Assembly (NCBI GenBank): GCA_014529385.2
Contig: CM043942.1
Span: 7,689,001 to 7,753,000 of the forward strand
DNA: 64,000 nt
Source of the DNA: Adiantum capillus-veneris
Lineage: Eukaryota > Streptophyta > Polypodiopsida > Polypodiales > Pteridaceae
Direction: 5' to 3'
In this document: piece after piece, positions 24,988-36,277 of the stretch
Position numbering within the stretch: the stretch's first letter is position 1
How the letters are laid out: each line of letters starts with the position of its first letter
Program-made: the position numbers and the translations under genes
Notes under the pieces: model-generated
Database searches by the model: none
The model's input: the letters and a program-made list of their open reading frames with translations, nothing else
Told to the model about the DNA's origin: nothing

Positions 24988-26186
24988 TGTAAGGTGCAGC
25001 GGAATGAGTGTTTGAACTTTGCTCAAGATGAGTGCTCCAAACTGTGCTCAAGGGTTCCTTTTACTTACGGAAGGGAGAGCCTTCCGTTCCTTTAGTGAGA
25101 GAGTGCAATGGACACAAACAAAGTGAATGGACACTATGAATGGAAGTGCATGAGACTGAGAGAGAGAGAAGAGAAATACGACACCAGAGACGTTGTAAAA
25201 CCCTCCTCCGAAGGCCCCACTCTCTATGGCGAGAGCGGTCTACTTATGATTGCACAAATCTCTACAATGCTAGGACTTGCCGACGATGTTGACGACGATG
25301 AGACGGGCTGAAAACTGAAAACGCTAAGGGTTGAAATCTGCAAATCTTCTATCTGCTGAATTCTCACTCTATGTCGATGACAACGGTACGACGACGATGC
25401 GCTGAAAACGCAGATGCTGAAACCTGCGTTTTCAGGGCTGAAACTGTAAACCTTGTTGGATATGACCGTGCGGCGAGGATCTGCTGCTGGAAAGTGAGAT
25501 ATGCGAGGTTCGGGACTTGACCTGTCGTGTCTAAAGGCTGAGAACTGAATACGCTGAGGTTTCTTGATGTTCCGTCGCGGTGAATCTGCAAAACGTTGGG
25601 TGATGATGTAGATGCAAAAATGCTAGGGTTGAAAATCTGCAAATCGGTCGCCGGTTGTCTTGCAAATGCAAAATGCTAGGCTGATCTGATGTTCTGCTGT
25701 CGCCGGAATCTGCAAGTGAAAATCGCTGGCTGATCTGGTCCAAAAACGCTAGGTGGTTGCTATGGAGCAAAAACGCTAGGGCTTGGGGTTCTGCTGAGAA
25801 GTAGCCTGTTGAGCAAGATGCTCCTGCTCTCTCTTCTGCCAATTAGTGCTAGTCTAGGTTTGCTTATATACAAACTTACTCAAATTGCCCTACCTACTTT
25901 CCAACAAAAGTCACTTAAAAATAATAAGTGAAAAATATCAAAAATAGGGAAAATCGGCCTATGCACTTGAAAAATGCTACTGATGGGATCTGACTGGAAT
26001 CTGATGATCATGCTGTGTGCAACCAGAGGATATGCATCTAATCTAAGTGTCTGGACATGCACGGTCTGCGAACAGACTCACAAAGGTGCCAGATCACTTC
26101 CTATTCTAGACTGACTTGACTGAACTGAACCTTGGTCATGCTGTAGCTTGTCCACGGACACGTAGTGTTCGATGTGTCACGTGACA
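24988..26186 (-). repeat. 3' LTR of family A copy 1
   Basis: About 1.2 kb, starting TGTAAGGTGCAGCGG and ending GTGTCACGTGACA on the plus strand. The LTR contains repeated GCTGAAAACGCT/TGCAAATCT phrases and a GAC/GATGAG trinucleotide tract whose length differs between copies (compare 25286-25304, 28367-28397, 39700-39712). Confidence 0.9.
25864..25871 (-). promoter_or_regulatory. Putative LTR TATA box
   Basis: On the minus strand the LTR reads TTTGTATATAAGC, and the same motif is present in every family A and B LTR. Position within the LTR and conservation fit a pol II TATA element driving the element RNA leftward. Confidence 0.45.
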
Positions 26187-27690
26187 TCCCCTCCTTTTCA
26201 AAGAGAGGTACTGGTACCGAACTGTATGGCGTCGAGAGAGATCGCCAATAACATCCGAAATCCTGGAAGAGACTCTTCGCCGGCCCACTCGGATGTGTGG
26301 GTCGGTACTTGAACTTCATAAAGGTCTCCAACGCTTGCTTCTTTGGGCCGTGCCGAAAGCAACACAAAGTCTTCTGAGGCTCCTTCAATGCTTCAACTTC
26401 GTCGAATGCCATGCTTCTTTCTTCTTCAAGAATCTCCATCACTAAAAATTCCTGAAACCATTTCCAACACAAAACCATGAACATACCTATTCCATGTAAC
26501 GTGAGTGAAAAAATCTTGTCTTCCTCAAAGACTGTGCATGCAATGCAGATGAACAAAGAGACGGAGTGCCAAACCATTCACCACACACACGCAAACAATG
26601 AGATTGAATCTTGTCTTTCTGATCTAAATCAAACAACTGTGGCAATTCACAACAGAAATGCCCATGCTTGGTGCTCATACTTTCTTGTGCTCGTTCTACA
26701 AATGTGTCATGCCAAGGAAGAGACGTGGAATATGACGTCCTGGAATGCATACTTTTCAGCTTTTCATGAATAATCCGCATACATCCGTGCTCATTCATGA
26801 GTGAAACGTGCTCAACGTACAATGTGTGATGCCTAGGAAAAGGGATCACATAAAGACGCTGACTAAAATACAGGAAACGATCACGAATGAAACACTCAAT
26901 CAATGCGTGCGTACTAATCATGCGAACACATAAACTTCCTGTGAGGGTTCTTTGGACCTAGGCTCGAGAGCCAAGATTGATTCTTCCTAAGGGGGTTCTT
27001 TGGACCTAGGCTTGAGAGCCAAGATCGGGTCTTCGTGATTGATCGTCTCTACAATGAGGTTAGCTTCACTAGAAAAAGCATCAACTAACACATCATCCTT
27101 GTGAACAATCACGTCTTCTTCATGCAATCATCATGCTTGTGAGAAATCACATCTTGATCATGCAAATCATCATGCTTATCATTGTCATTCAAATCATCAT
27201 GGAATCCTGTGTGTCATGCTTTGGATAAGAAGAGACTGAGAGAGTCTCCTTTTCGCAAATCTCTTGCATTTGTGCCTGCACTTGAGAAAAGAGTCGCAAC
27301 AACTCTTGCATGTGTCGCGCTTCCTCATGCTCACGCTCTATGGCTGCCTTTCTTTCTGCTTCTCTTTCTGCTTGTCTGCGATCCATTTCTGCCATTCTTT
27401 CTACTCTTCTTGCTTCGCGTTCTAACTTTCTTTCCATAAACATCTGGTCCAAAGCCTCCATAGGAGTTAGTGCAATCCTTGACGTAGATCGGGAAGGGTC
27501 GGAAAAACCTCCTGGTGAGGAAAATTCTTCTTCGCCTTTCTCATGCTCATCACCTCCAAGCAGAAGTAGCCATTCCGCTTCGAGTGATGACCATTCTGAA
27601 GTCCTGGGTTCTTGTGGGTCCTTGTGGTCTTGGGTTCTCAAGTTCACGAGGAACTTGGGTTCTTGTGGGTCTTGGTTCTTAGGTTCTTGA
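26101..27690 (-). pseudogene. Family A copy 1 coding region: gag-like N-terminus plus conserved unknown ORF
   Basis: The N-terminal part (27189-27647) has Lys/Pro/Gln-rich repeats, GGDEHEKGEEEFSSPGG, then a charged helix: MERKLEREARRVERMAEMDR. A shift follows, then the conserved part (26487-26921) with ISTHALIECFIRDRFLYFSQ, PFPRHHTLYVEHVSLMNEH, TSLPWHDTFVERAQESMSTK and QSLRKTRFF. A further frame to about 26101 reads LCWKWFQEFLVMEILEEERS and VEALKEPQKTLCCFR. Relative to the longer element at 57.5-63.2 kb, the gag core, zinc knuckle and protease are deleted. The function of the conserved C-terminal part is unknown. Confidence 0.6.
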
Positions 27691-28067
27691 GTTCTTGAGG
27701 TTCTTGCGGGTCTTGAGGTTCTTCTTTCGCTTGCAATCTGTGTTAGAGAAGGATCTTCACTTCACCCGAGTTCTGCTCTTTTCCGCGGGCACACCTTTTG
27801 GCGGCCTTGCGCTCACACCAAGGTTGCTTTTTCCCACCTCACGTCGATTGGCCGGCCGCTAAGTGCACGGTCCGCTCTCAATGAGTGAAAAGAGGCACAA
27901 GGGGAGACTGGACAAGCCCTTCTTTCTTGGGATTCCTGTCACTCTTCAAAAACACGATTAGGAATCGACACGCCCAAGCGAACTTGGGTTCGTGCGACCG
28001 CAACAAGCAAAACAAATTCTTGTGATTCTTGTGGTTCTTTCCTTGAGTGATACAGAACACTGCCAAA

Positions 28068-28079
28068 GCTCTGATACCA
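28068..28079 (-). promoter_or_regulatory. Primer-binding site (tRNA-iMet)
   Basis: The minus strand reads TGGTATCAGAGC one base inside the 5' LTR. This is the standard complement of the 3' end of plant initiator-Met tRNA, used to prime minus-strand DNA synthesis. Equivalent sites lie at 39392-39403, 49898-49909 and 61981-61992. The copy near 36265-36276 carries a C-to-T change. Confidence 0.9.
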
Positions 28080-28984
28080 ATGTAAAGTGCAACGGAATGA
28101 GTGTTTGAACTTTGCTCGAGATGAGTGCTCCGAACTGTGCTCAAGGGTTCCTTTTACTTACGGAAGGGAGAGCCTTCCGTTCCTTTAGTGAGAGAGTGCA
28201 ATGGACACAAACAAAGTGAATGGACACTGTGAATGGAAGTGCATGAGACTAAGAGATAGAGAAGAGACATACAACACCAGAGACGTAAAACCCTCCTCCA
28301 AAGGCCCCACTCTCTATGGCAAGAGCGGTCTACTTATGATTGCACAAATCTCTACAATGCTTGGACTCGACGATGATGAGGACGACGACGATGAGACGGG
28401 CTGAAAACTGAAAACGCTAAGGGCTGAAATCTGCAAATCTTCTATCTGCTGAATTATGACTCTATGTCGGTGACAATGTCGATGACAACAGTACGACGAC
28501 AATGTGTTGAAAACGCATATGCTGAAATCTGTGTTTTCGGGCTGAAACTGTAAACCTTGTTGGATCTGACCGTGCGGTGAGGATCTGCTACGGGAAGGTG
28601 AGATCTGCGAGGTTCGGGGCTTGATCTGCGGTGTCTAAAGGCTGAGAACTGAAAACGCTGAGGTTTCTTGATGTTCCGTCGCGGTGAATCTGCAAAACGC
28701 TGGGTGATGATGCAGATGCAAAAACGCTAGGGCTGAAAATTTGCAAATCGGTCGCCAGTTGTTTTGCAAATGCAAAACGCTAAGCTGATCTGATGTTCTG
28801 CTGTCGCCGGAATCTGCAAGTGCAAATCGCTGGCTGATCTGGTCCAAAAACGCTAGGTGGTTGCTGTGGAGCAAAAACGCTAGGGCTTGGGGTTCTGTTG
28901 AGAAGTTACCTGTTGAGTAAGATGCTCCTACTGCCTCTTCTGCCAATTAGTACTAGTCTAGGTTTGCTTATATACAAACTTACT

Positions 28985-30642
28985 TTTGTTTTGTTTTGTT
29001 TTCGGAGTCGGGTAGGGCACGCCCAGCCGCTCCCCTCATACACCAAAGAAGTATACAATAAGAACGACCAGGACTATGCACCCAGAAACCGAAGGCAGAC
29101 GCTTTTGTCACTAGTTTCCTCTGGACTACGAAAGTTCAGAATTATCTACACTCTTAGGGCCATGACTAATCCCTTGAGAGACCCACTCGCCACTTGGATT
29201 TGGGCGTGACAGCGACCAAGTACCTCTGTTCAGAGGCCCAGGTACTGCGGGACTTGCTTCGGTCCTCCCTTTGGAATTGCCTCCGCTAGGTAACTTATCG
29301 CTCACCTCACTAAACTGCCTTTGAAACCCGACGGTTTTCCCCTAGGAAATGCCATACCCGCTTGGAAGGGCGTCGGCTCACAAGTGGCGTCCGCTGAGGT
29401 TGGTGATGTCTCCCTTTTGCATCTCCCAACCCCTTTCAGGTGAAGTTGACCCCCCCGGGAGGGAATGGCACTTAGGTGTTCTTGTAGCTCATCTGGCTTC
29501 GCTTGGGGAGAATTACGTCATTTCCCCCGGAAGAGATCGGATTCAGAATAACAGCATAGGAAGGGGAGCATTATCTCCCCATCCGCCTATGCAAAGCACC
29601 CAAATACCGGGGTACAACTTCACCGAGGAACTTCACCACAGGCACGTGCCCTGCGGTTCCGTCCCTCGAGTGCGGATCACGGCGTAACCAGAAAGGCAGC
29701 CGCTTCCCGCGAGCCTCCCCACCAAGGAGAATAACGGTCCTTTCTTCAGGGTCCAACGAAGGGTCGATTGCGTTGAAGGTGGAGTTGAACGGTTTAGCCA
29801 TCTCCCCCTAGATTCATCAACCGCCGGACAACTCATCAGCAAATGCGAAAGCGAACGACCCTCTAACTGGGAGCACAGCATGCAAATGCTATGTCCGCAC
29901 ATATAACTATCAGCCAGTTTAAGCCCCTCTACTCTCACGAGAGCCAGAATTCTCTCCTCCTTTCTATTTACTATAGTGCTCCTATTGAGGTGCAGCAGGT
30001 ATCCACTTGTTTGTTCAAAGCCGGCCTCCTTATAGGGCTCCAACGCCAGGCACGAATGCCTCTCGTCCCACTTGTCCCATGCGTGGTAGCGGACTGAGCT
30101 AAAGTCAGCCGCTATGATATACTTATTCATCCAATTCTCGGTTCTTGTCGTCCAAGTCCACTTCTTGAACGGTTGGTTCTTGGGCTTCTTGTTTACCAAG
30201 GAGCCTATCCAAGTAGATGAAACCAAGCGGTACTTGTCAAAAGCCCTTGCTCGTTGTCCCCCACAAAAGGCAGGTACGGGTGGTATGTTGAACTCGTGAT
30301 GGAGAGTTGCCGTCCCTACAGAGGTTGACCTTGCTCCCTTTCCGAGTAACATTCGCATCCCGGTGGCGACGAGGCGCTGCAGAGAGTGAAGGACACGCTG
30401 GTCGTGGACCCCCATAATTTCCACGCCATAACAAATCACTCGATACACGCACGCCTTAAAAATAGTCAGTCGAGACCAAATAGGGATGGCTCGGTTCGCC
30501 AGTAGGTGCTGACATGCGAAGAGACTTTTCCTCCCCTTGTCTGCTCGCTCTTTAACGATGCGTTCAATGGAAAAGGTCGAGTCTACGTCGATGCCAAGGT
30601 ACTTATACGTTTCACCCACCTCAACCATCTCACCACCCAAAA
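28985..30642 (-). mobile_element. 5'-truncated LINE (non-LTR retrotransposon)
   Basis: The insertion is flanked by a 5-bp duplication TTACT (28980-28984 and 30643-30647). Its 3' end on the minus strand is a CAAAA-type tail (28985-29001). It starts within the reverse transcriptase coding region, so most of ORF2 (the endonuclease and the RT catalytic core) is missing. This is typical of incomplete target-primed reverse transcription. Confidence 0.9.
29571..30640 (-). pseudogene. LINE reverse transcriptase C-terminal fragment with zinc-knuckle-like end
   Basis: Opens with EVGETYKYLGIDVDSTFS, the 'YLG' motif that follows the RT palm in non-LTR elements. It continues through ADKGRKSLFACQHLL, RLTIFKACVYRVICYGVEIM and a Trp-rich region to MCGHSICMLCSQLEGRSLSH with HLLMSCP, a zf-RVT-like C..C..H..C pattern. 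The frame is open for 335 codons (29633-30640). The likely natural continuation (LDPEERTVILLGGEARGKRL, KFLGEVVPRYLGALHRR) lies in another frame to 29571, implying one frameshift near 29800. Long openness suggests a fairly recent insertion. Confidence 0.8.
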
Positions 30643-30944
30643 TTACTCGATTTGCCCTACCTACTTTTCAACAAAAGACACTTAAAAATAATAAGTGAAA
30701 AATGTCAAAAATAGGGAAAATAGGCCTATGCAGTGTAAAAATGCTACTGATGGGATCTGACTGGAATCTGATGATCATGCTGTGTACACCACAGGATATG
30801 CATCTAATCTAAGTGTCTGGTGCGAACAGACTCACAAAGGTGTCAAATCACTTCCTATTCTAAACCGACTTGACTGAACTGAACCCTGGTCATGCTGTAG
30901 CTTGTCCAAGGACACATAGGGTTGGATGTGTCACGTGACATTCT

Positions 30945-31960
30945 ACTTACCGTGCTGCGTCGCGTCGATAACCCATGAGTTTACACATTTGCTCGACCAT
31001 CCACTTGTGACTCTATCCTGTCCCATACTCCGTCTCTAGTGTGTTGATAACATATTTCTTGTCACATTCATGTTGATCACTACAGTGCAAAATAAAGTCG
31101 ATTAGTAATTCAACTAACAAACTAAAATTTATATTTTTTATGTTAATTAATACTTACTCCCATGGTATATGAACTTGCTTTAGATAAGATGAACAGAGGT
31201 CTCCCATCCGACGTTTGGGAGCGATGCCGGCTCTGAGCTGGAGGACGGCCATGTCAGGCAAGATGTCGCATGTGACACCCAAGCTGCCAATGACATGCGC
31301 ATCTGTGGAGGTGGGGGCAATGACGGGGGAGCTAGCGGCTGAGGCGGTGTCTCACGAGTCGATCGGCCTAGTGGCGTGCTACTCTGTCGATGATGTCTAC
31401 ATGCAATATAAACATACGGCAGATGAAATGAGAGTTCTTAAAAACTACTTGATATTTAATCCATAATCACCATAATAGATATACCTCCGAGACTGACCGC
31501 CACTAGCCTGTGAATCAGGTGTCACCTCAGTACTAGGAGGTACATTAGGAGTAAACCGCTGACTCTCATGATCTGATGTACCTGGAATAGGAGTCCTAAG
31601 CAAACAAAGACACCAAGGGAATACATATATTAAGATTTCTATATCAAAAAAAGAATGACATTACTACTTTATCAATCGAGAAGATTACCGATGTGCTATG
31701 GTCTGATCTGCATGAGAAGAAGTCTCCACTCCTATGTGTGGCTGGGGGATGTACCCTCTCCAGGACGTACGGGCAAACTGAATCGCCCAAGAAACTCGAT
31801 GGAGCTGTCTAAACTGGCGTCATCCATCTCCATATAATCTAGCATAGCCTCCGTCAAAGCCTATCCTGATAGTCCAGTGGTACGTAGCAAAATCTTGATG
31901 AACGTCAACTTTACTCTATGACCCTGGTCACTCATCGTATCTGTATATTTAAAACAAACT
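30945..31960 (-). pseudogene. Unidentified spliced ORF remnant (block copy 1)
   Basis: Minus-strand exons in order: MSDQGHRVKLTFIKILL to SIEFLGRFSLPVRPGEGTSS (31655-31936); TPIPGTSDHESQRFTPN to ASGGQSRRYI (near 31490-31595); GDLCSSYLKQVHIPW, an intron with GTAAGT...CACTGTAG, then DQHECDKKYVINTLETEYG and SHKWMVEQMCKLMGYRRDAA (30950-31080). A TAG follows GTG in the last exon, and another TAG replaces GAG after TTGLSG compared with the paralogue at 41348-41599. The family is not recognised; an accessory ORF of a DNA transposon is one possibility. Confidence 0.45.
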
Positions 31961-31964
31961 ATAT

Positions 31965-32375
31965 GTGAGACTAACACAAACATCGTATCCGCAAGTAACG
32001 TCAATGCAAGTAAAAATATTAATAGATCAAGAATCTACAGATGAGGTCGAAGCAGCCATGAATGGAGTGGACTACAACAAAATAGATCAAACAACAATGC
32101 TACAGATGCTTCAAAAGGTTATGAATCAAATGCAAGATCAGGTAGCAAAACTGAAAGAGAAACACGCTCAAGAACACATTCAATGCAAGCGTAAGCTACA
32201 TGAGCGATTTGATGGTTTGTGGCCCCATGCAGCACGAGCTTATAGCCATATGGCAGATGTGGACAAAATGAAGCAGATCTTCACGTATTCCCAGAAAGGA
32301 CTCAACGTGAGCTATATGCTGTTGTTGACAGGCTTCCACTTCCACTGTCCACTCTCACATGGTATCAGACGCTGA
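31965..32375 (+). CDS. Small coiled-coil-like ORF of block copy 1 (hypothetical)
   Basis: 136 codons, nearly identical to 41629-42039. It contains DYNKIDQTTMLQMLQKVMNQ and MQDQVAKLKEK (heptad-like), then KLHERFDGLWPHAARAYSH and DVDKMKQIFTYSQKGLNVS. The second half is shared with the ORFs of block copies 3 and 4, but the first half is different there, so the protein is a chimera joined at the QCK(R/S)KLHERFDG point. Whether it is expressed is unknown. Confidence 0.4.
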   Translation: MRLTQTSYPQVTSMQVKILIDQESTDEVEAAMNGVDYNKIDQTTMLQMLQKVMNQMQDQVAKLKEKHAQEHIQCKRKLHERFDGLWPHAARAYSHMADVDKMKQIFTYSQKGLNVSYMLLLTGFHFHCPLSHGIRR

Positions 32376-33249
32376 GGTTCTTCTCCTAAGCCAGCGATCC
32401 CCTACTGATTGCTTCTGTCGCAAAGAACTCCCTCAAAATTAAGATCGCTCCCCCTTGGTGGCTGTGTTTTCTGCAAACAGACAACATTTTCACCTCTCAG
32501 GCTGCGTTTTCTGTGCTATAGAGCCAAATCATCCATCGCTCCTCCCTTCTCTCTCATCCCCGAAGGGATTGCCACAGATCAGCCGTAAGATCTTGTTCTA
32601 GGCGGCCAACACACGAGCCTTGCCTAATCTGCACCTTTGCGTTAACTCTCATCCCTTGCGTTAATCGCATACGGGTAGCGGTTCGACAAAAGGACGCTTG
32701 TTCTGGAGCATCTAAAGGAGGACCCGCAATTGGAGAGGGGAAAAGCAGCCCCATCAAGCGGGACAAGGGACCTGCGTTTGTAGACTGGAGAGGGGGATGC
32801 TGGACTTTCTACCTCTGATCTTGCCTTCGACTTCCCGGCTTTGCATCCCGTGCAATGTCAGCCCGTATCCTGTTCACACGACACTGTTTCCAGCCTTAAA
32901 ACCTTGCTATTTTTCATCTGTTTTTAGCCCTCTAACGGCTGTGGTACGAGAGATCCACACCCCATCAAGCCTCTCCATCGCTCTGACATCTATGGGGGGT
33001 GAACGGAAGCCCTGAAATCTGCGTTACAACAGCGTTTTCAGCCCCTCAGAGTTGCAGTTTTGGGTGGACAGCAATACGTTGGCTTGTGTTTTCCATAGAG
33101 GATGATGCTACCTCCTGGCAAGACACCATCCGGGTGGTGTTCATTGCGGTCTTCTATTGACTGCTCCAGCACAGGTTGGCTTCGACATCCGTTTGAGTAG
33201 ATATGTATGCTAGGTTCAGTTGTAGCAGCACGAAGACTAGAAATTTTTT
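32376..33249. other. Block copy 1 non-coding part
   Basis: Starts with CACATGGTATCAGACGCTGA, which resembles an LTR/primer-binding-site junction (TGGTATCAGA) for a plus-strand element. The rest has no recognisable coding. It contains the empty target sites used in block copy 3 by the gypsy element (GGGATTGCCACAGATC, about 32567) and the copia element (GGCTTTGCATCCCG, about 32838). Confidence 0.5.
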
Positions 33250-34371
33250 GGTGAGAGAGTGCAATGGACACAAACAAAGTGAATGGACACTATGAATGGA
33301 AGTGCATGAGATTGAGAGAGAGAGAGAAGAGAAATAAGACACCAAAGACGTTGTACAACCCTCCTCCGAAGGCCCCACTCTCTAGGGCGAGAGCGGTCTA
33401 CTTATGATTGCACAAATCTCTACAATGCTTGGACTTGCCGACGATGTCCACGATGGTGAGGACGATGACGATGAGACGGGCTGAAAACTGAAAACGCTAA
33501 GGGCTGAAATCTGCAAATCTTCTATCTGCTGAATTCTGACTCTATGTCGGTGACAATGTCGATGACAACGGTACGACGACGACGCGCTGAAAAAGCAGCT
33601 GCTGAAATCTGCGTTTTCCGGGTTGAAATTGTAAACCCTGTTGCATTTGACCGTGCGGCGAGGATCTGCTGCGGGAAGGTGAGATCTGCGAAGTTCGGGA
33701 CTTGATCTGCAGTGTCTAAAGGCTGAAAACTGAAAACGCTGAGGTTTCTTGATGTTCCGTCGCGGTGAATCTGCAAAACGCTGGGTGATGATGCAGATGC
33801 AAAAACGCTAGGGCTGAAAATCTGCAAATGGGTCGCCGGTTGTCTTGCAAATACAAAACGCTAGGCTGATCTGGAATTCTGTTGTCGCCGGAATCTGCAA
33901 GTGAAAATCACTGGCTGATCTGGTCCAAAAACGGTAGGTGGTTGCTGTGGAGCAAAAACGTTAGGGCTTGGGGTTCTGCTGAGAAGTTGCCAGTTGAGCA
34001 AGATGCTCCAGCTACCTCTTCTGCCAATTAGTGCTAGTCTAGGTTTGCTTATATACAAACTTACTCAAATTGCCCTACCTACTTTCCAACAAATGTCACT
34101 TAAAAATAATAAGTGAAAAATGTCAAAAATAGGGAAAATAGGCCTATGCACTGTAAAAATGCTACTGATGGGATCTGACTGGAATCTGATGATCATGCTG
34201 TGTACAACCAGAGGATATGCATCTAATCTAAGTGTCTGGACATGCACGGTCTGCGAACAAACTCACAAAGGTGCCAGATCACTTCCTATTCTAGACTGAC
34301 TTGACTGAACTGAACCCTGGTCATGCTGTAGCTTGTCCACGGACACGTAGTGTTGGATGTGTCACGTGACA
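33250..34371 (-). repeat. Truncated family A LTR (junction LTR)
   Basis: Begins GTGAGAGAGTGCAATGG, missing the first ~110 bp of the LTR, and ends GTGTCACGTGACA before the polypurine tract. Confidence 0.9.
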
Positions 34372-34382
34372 TCCCTTCTTTT

Positions 34383-35933
34383 TCAAAGAGAGGTACTAGT
34401 ACCGAACTGTATGGCGTCGAGGGAGATCGCCAATAGCATACGGAATCCTGGAAGAGACTCTTCGCCGGCCCACTCGGATGTGTGGGTCGTGCGGTACTTG
34501 CACTTCATAAAGGTCTCCAACGCTTGCTTCTTTGGGCCGTGCCGAAAGCAACACAAAGTCTTCTGAGGCTCCTTCAATGCTTCAACTTCGTCGAATGTCA
34601 TGCTTCTTTCTTCTTCAAGAATCTCCATCACTAAAAATTCCTGAAACCATTTCCAACACAAAACCATGAACATACCTATTCCATGTAAAGTGAGTGAAAA
34701 AATCTTGTCTTCCTCAAAGACTGTGCATGCAATGCAGATGAACAAAGAGACGGAGTGCCAAACCATTCACCACACACACGCAAACAATGAGATCGAATCT
34801 TGTCTTTCTGATTTAAATCAAACAACTGTGGCCATTCACAACGAAAATGCCCATGCTTGGTGCTCATACTTTCTTGTGCTCGTTCTATGAATGTGTCATG
34901 CCAAGGAAGAGACATGGAATGTGACGTCCTTGAATGCATACTTTTCAGCTTTTCATGAATAATCCGCATACATCCATGCTCATTCATAAGTGAAACGTGC
35001 TCAACGTACAATGTGTGATGCCTAGGAAAACGGATCACATAAAGACGCTGATTAAAATACAGGAAACGATCACGAAAGAAACACTCGATCAATGCGTGCG
35101 TACTAATCATGCGAACACATAATACTTCCTATGAGGGTTCTTTGGACCTAGGGTCGAGAGCCAAGATTCATTCTTCCAGAGGGGGTTCTTTGGACCTAGG
35201 CTCGAGAGCCAAAACAGTGTCTTCGTGATTGATCATCTCTACAATGAGGTTAGCTTCACTAGAAAAAGCATCAACTAACACATCATCCTTATGAACAATC
35301 ACGTCTTCTTCATGCAAATCCTTGTGAGAAATCACATCTTGATCATGCAAATCATCATGCTTATCATTGTCATTCAAATCATCATGAAAATCCTATGTGT
35401 CATGCTTTGGATAAGAAGAGACTGAGCGTCTCTTTTTCCCGAATCTCTTGCATTTGTGCCTGCACTTGAGAAAAGAGTCGCAACAACTCTTGCATGTGTC
35501 GCGCTTCCTCATGCTCACGCTCTATGGCTGCCTTTCTTTTTGCTTCTCTTTCTGCTTTTCTTTCTGTATGTCTACGATCCATTTCTGCCATTCTTTCTAC
35601 TCTTCTTGCTTCGCGTGCTAACTTTATTTCCATAAACATCTGGTCCAAAACCTCCATAGGAGTTAGTGCAATCCTTGACGTAGATGGGGAAGGGTCGGAA
35701 AAACCTCCTCGTGGAGAAAATTCTTCTTCGCCTTTCTCATGCTCATCACCTCCAAGCAGAAGTAGCCATTCCGCTTCGAGTGATGACCATTCTGAAGTCG
35801 TGGGTTCTTGTGGGTTCTTGTGGTCTTGGGTTCTTAAGTTCACAAGGAACTTGGGTTCTTGTGGGTCTGGGTTCTTGGGGTTCTTGAGTTCTTGAGGTTC
35901 TTGCGGGTCTTGAGGTTCTTCTTTCGCTTGCAA
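34383..35933 (-). pseudogene. Family A coding region, internal copy 2
   Basis: Gag-like N-terminus 35400-35933 (177 codons): Pro/Gln/Lys repeats, LLLLGGDEHEKGEEEFSPRG and the charged helix RKAEREAKRKAAIEREHEEA. A His/Asp-rich part at 35168-35377 includes NDNDKHDDLHDQDVIS and HEEDVIVHKDDVLVD. The conserved unknown part is at 34676-35110 (ISTHALIECFFRDRFLYFNQ, SMSLPWHDTFIERAQESM). Two or more frame changes separate the parts. Confidence 0.6.
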
Positions 35934-36277
35934 TCTGTGTTAGAGAAGGATCTTCTCTTCACCCGAGTGCTACTCTTTTCCACGGGCGCACCCCTTGGCG
36001 GCCTTGCGCTCACACCAAGGTTGCTTTTTCACACCTCACGTCGATTGGCCAGCCGCTAAGTGCACGATCCACTCTCAATGAGTGAAAAGAGGCACAAGGG
36101 GAGCCTAGACAAGCCCTTCTTTCTTGAGATTCCTGTCACTCTTCAAAAACACGATTAGGAATCGACACGCCCAAGCGAACTTGGGTTCGTGCGATCGCAA
36201 CAAGCAAAAAAAATTCATGTGATTCTTGTGGTTCTTTCCTTGAGTGATACAGAACACTGTCAAAGCTCTGATATCAA

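Larger units (their letters stand above)
24988..30940 (-). mobile_element. RT-less LTR retrotransposon, family A copy 1 (complete with TSD)
   Basis: Minus-strand element. The 3' LTR is 24988-26186, the internal region 26187-28080, and the 5' LTR 28081-30940 (interrupted by a LINE). The flanks carry a perfect 5-bp target duplication, TTCTA (24983-24987 and 30941-30945). LTR ends are TG...CA. The primer-binding site is TGGTATCAGAGC (28068-28079, minus), complementary to initiator-Met tRNA. The polypurine tract is at 26187-26200. The internal region of about 1.9 kb encodes a gag-like N-terminus and a conserved unknown ORF but no protease, RT, RNaseH or integrase, so the element is non-autonomous. 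Confidence 0.92.
28081..30940 (-). repeat. 5' LTR of family A copy 1, split by a LINE
   Basis: LTR sequence runs 28081-28984 and resumes at 30648-30940. The intervening 1.66 kb is a LINE insertion flanked by TTACT. The matching uninterrupted LTR near 37180-37190 (AAACTTACTCGATTTGCCC) gives the empty site. Confidence 0.92.
30941..33249. repeat. Block copy 1 (segmental duplicate of 40603-42912)
   Basis: Begins at the TSD TTCTACTTACCGTGCTGCG and matches 40603 onward across its whole length with scattered substitutions and small indels. It ends at 33249-33254, where ...TTTTTTGGTGAG switches from block sequence into LTR sequence (GTGAGAGAGTGCAATGG). The shared GTGAG marks a microhomology junction. 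Confidence 0.9.

Noticed and set aside
32340-32400. Complete plus-strand LTR element starting at TGGTATCAGACGC in the blocks
   Set aside because: The match to a primer-binding site is partial and no flanking LTR pair or polypurine tract was found.
33266-33500. Plus-strand ORFs of about 60-75 codons beginning MDTNKVNG that recur in each LTR
   Set aside because: They lie within LTRs on the strand opposite to the element and vary freely between copies; best explained as chance frames in repeated non-coding sequence.
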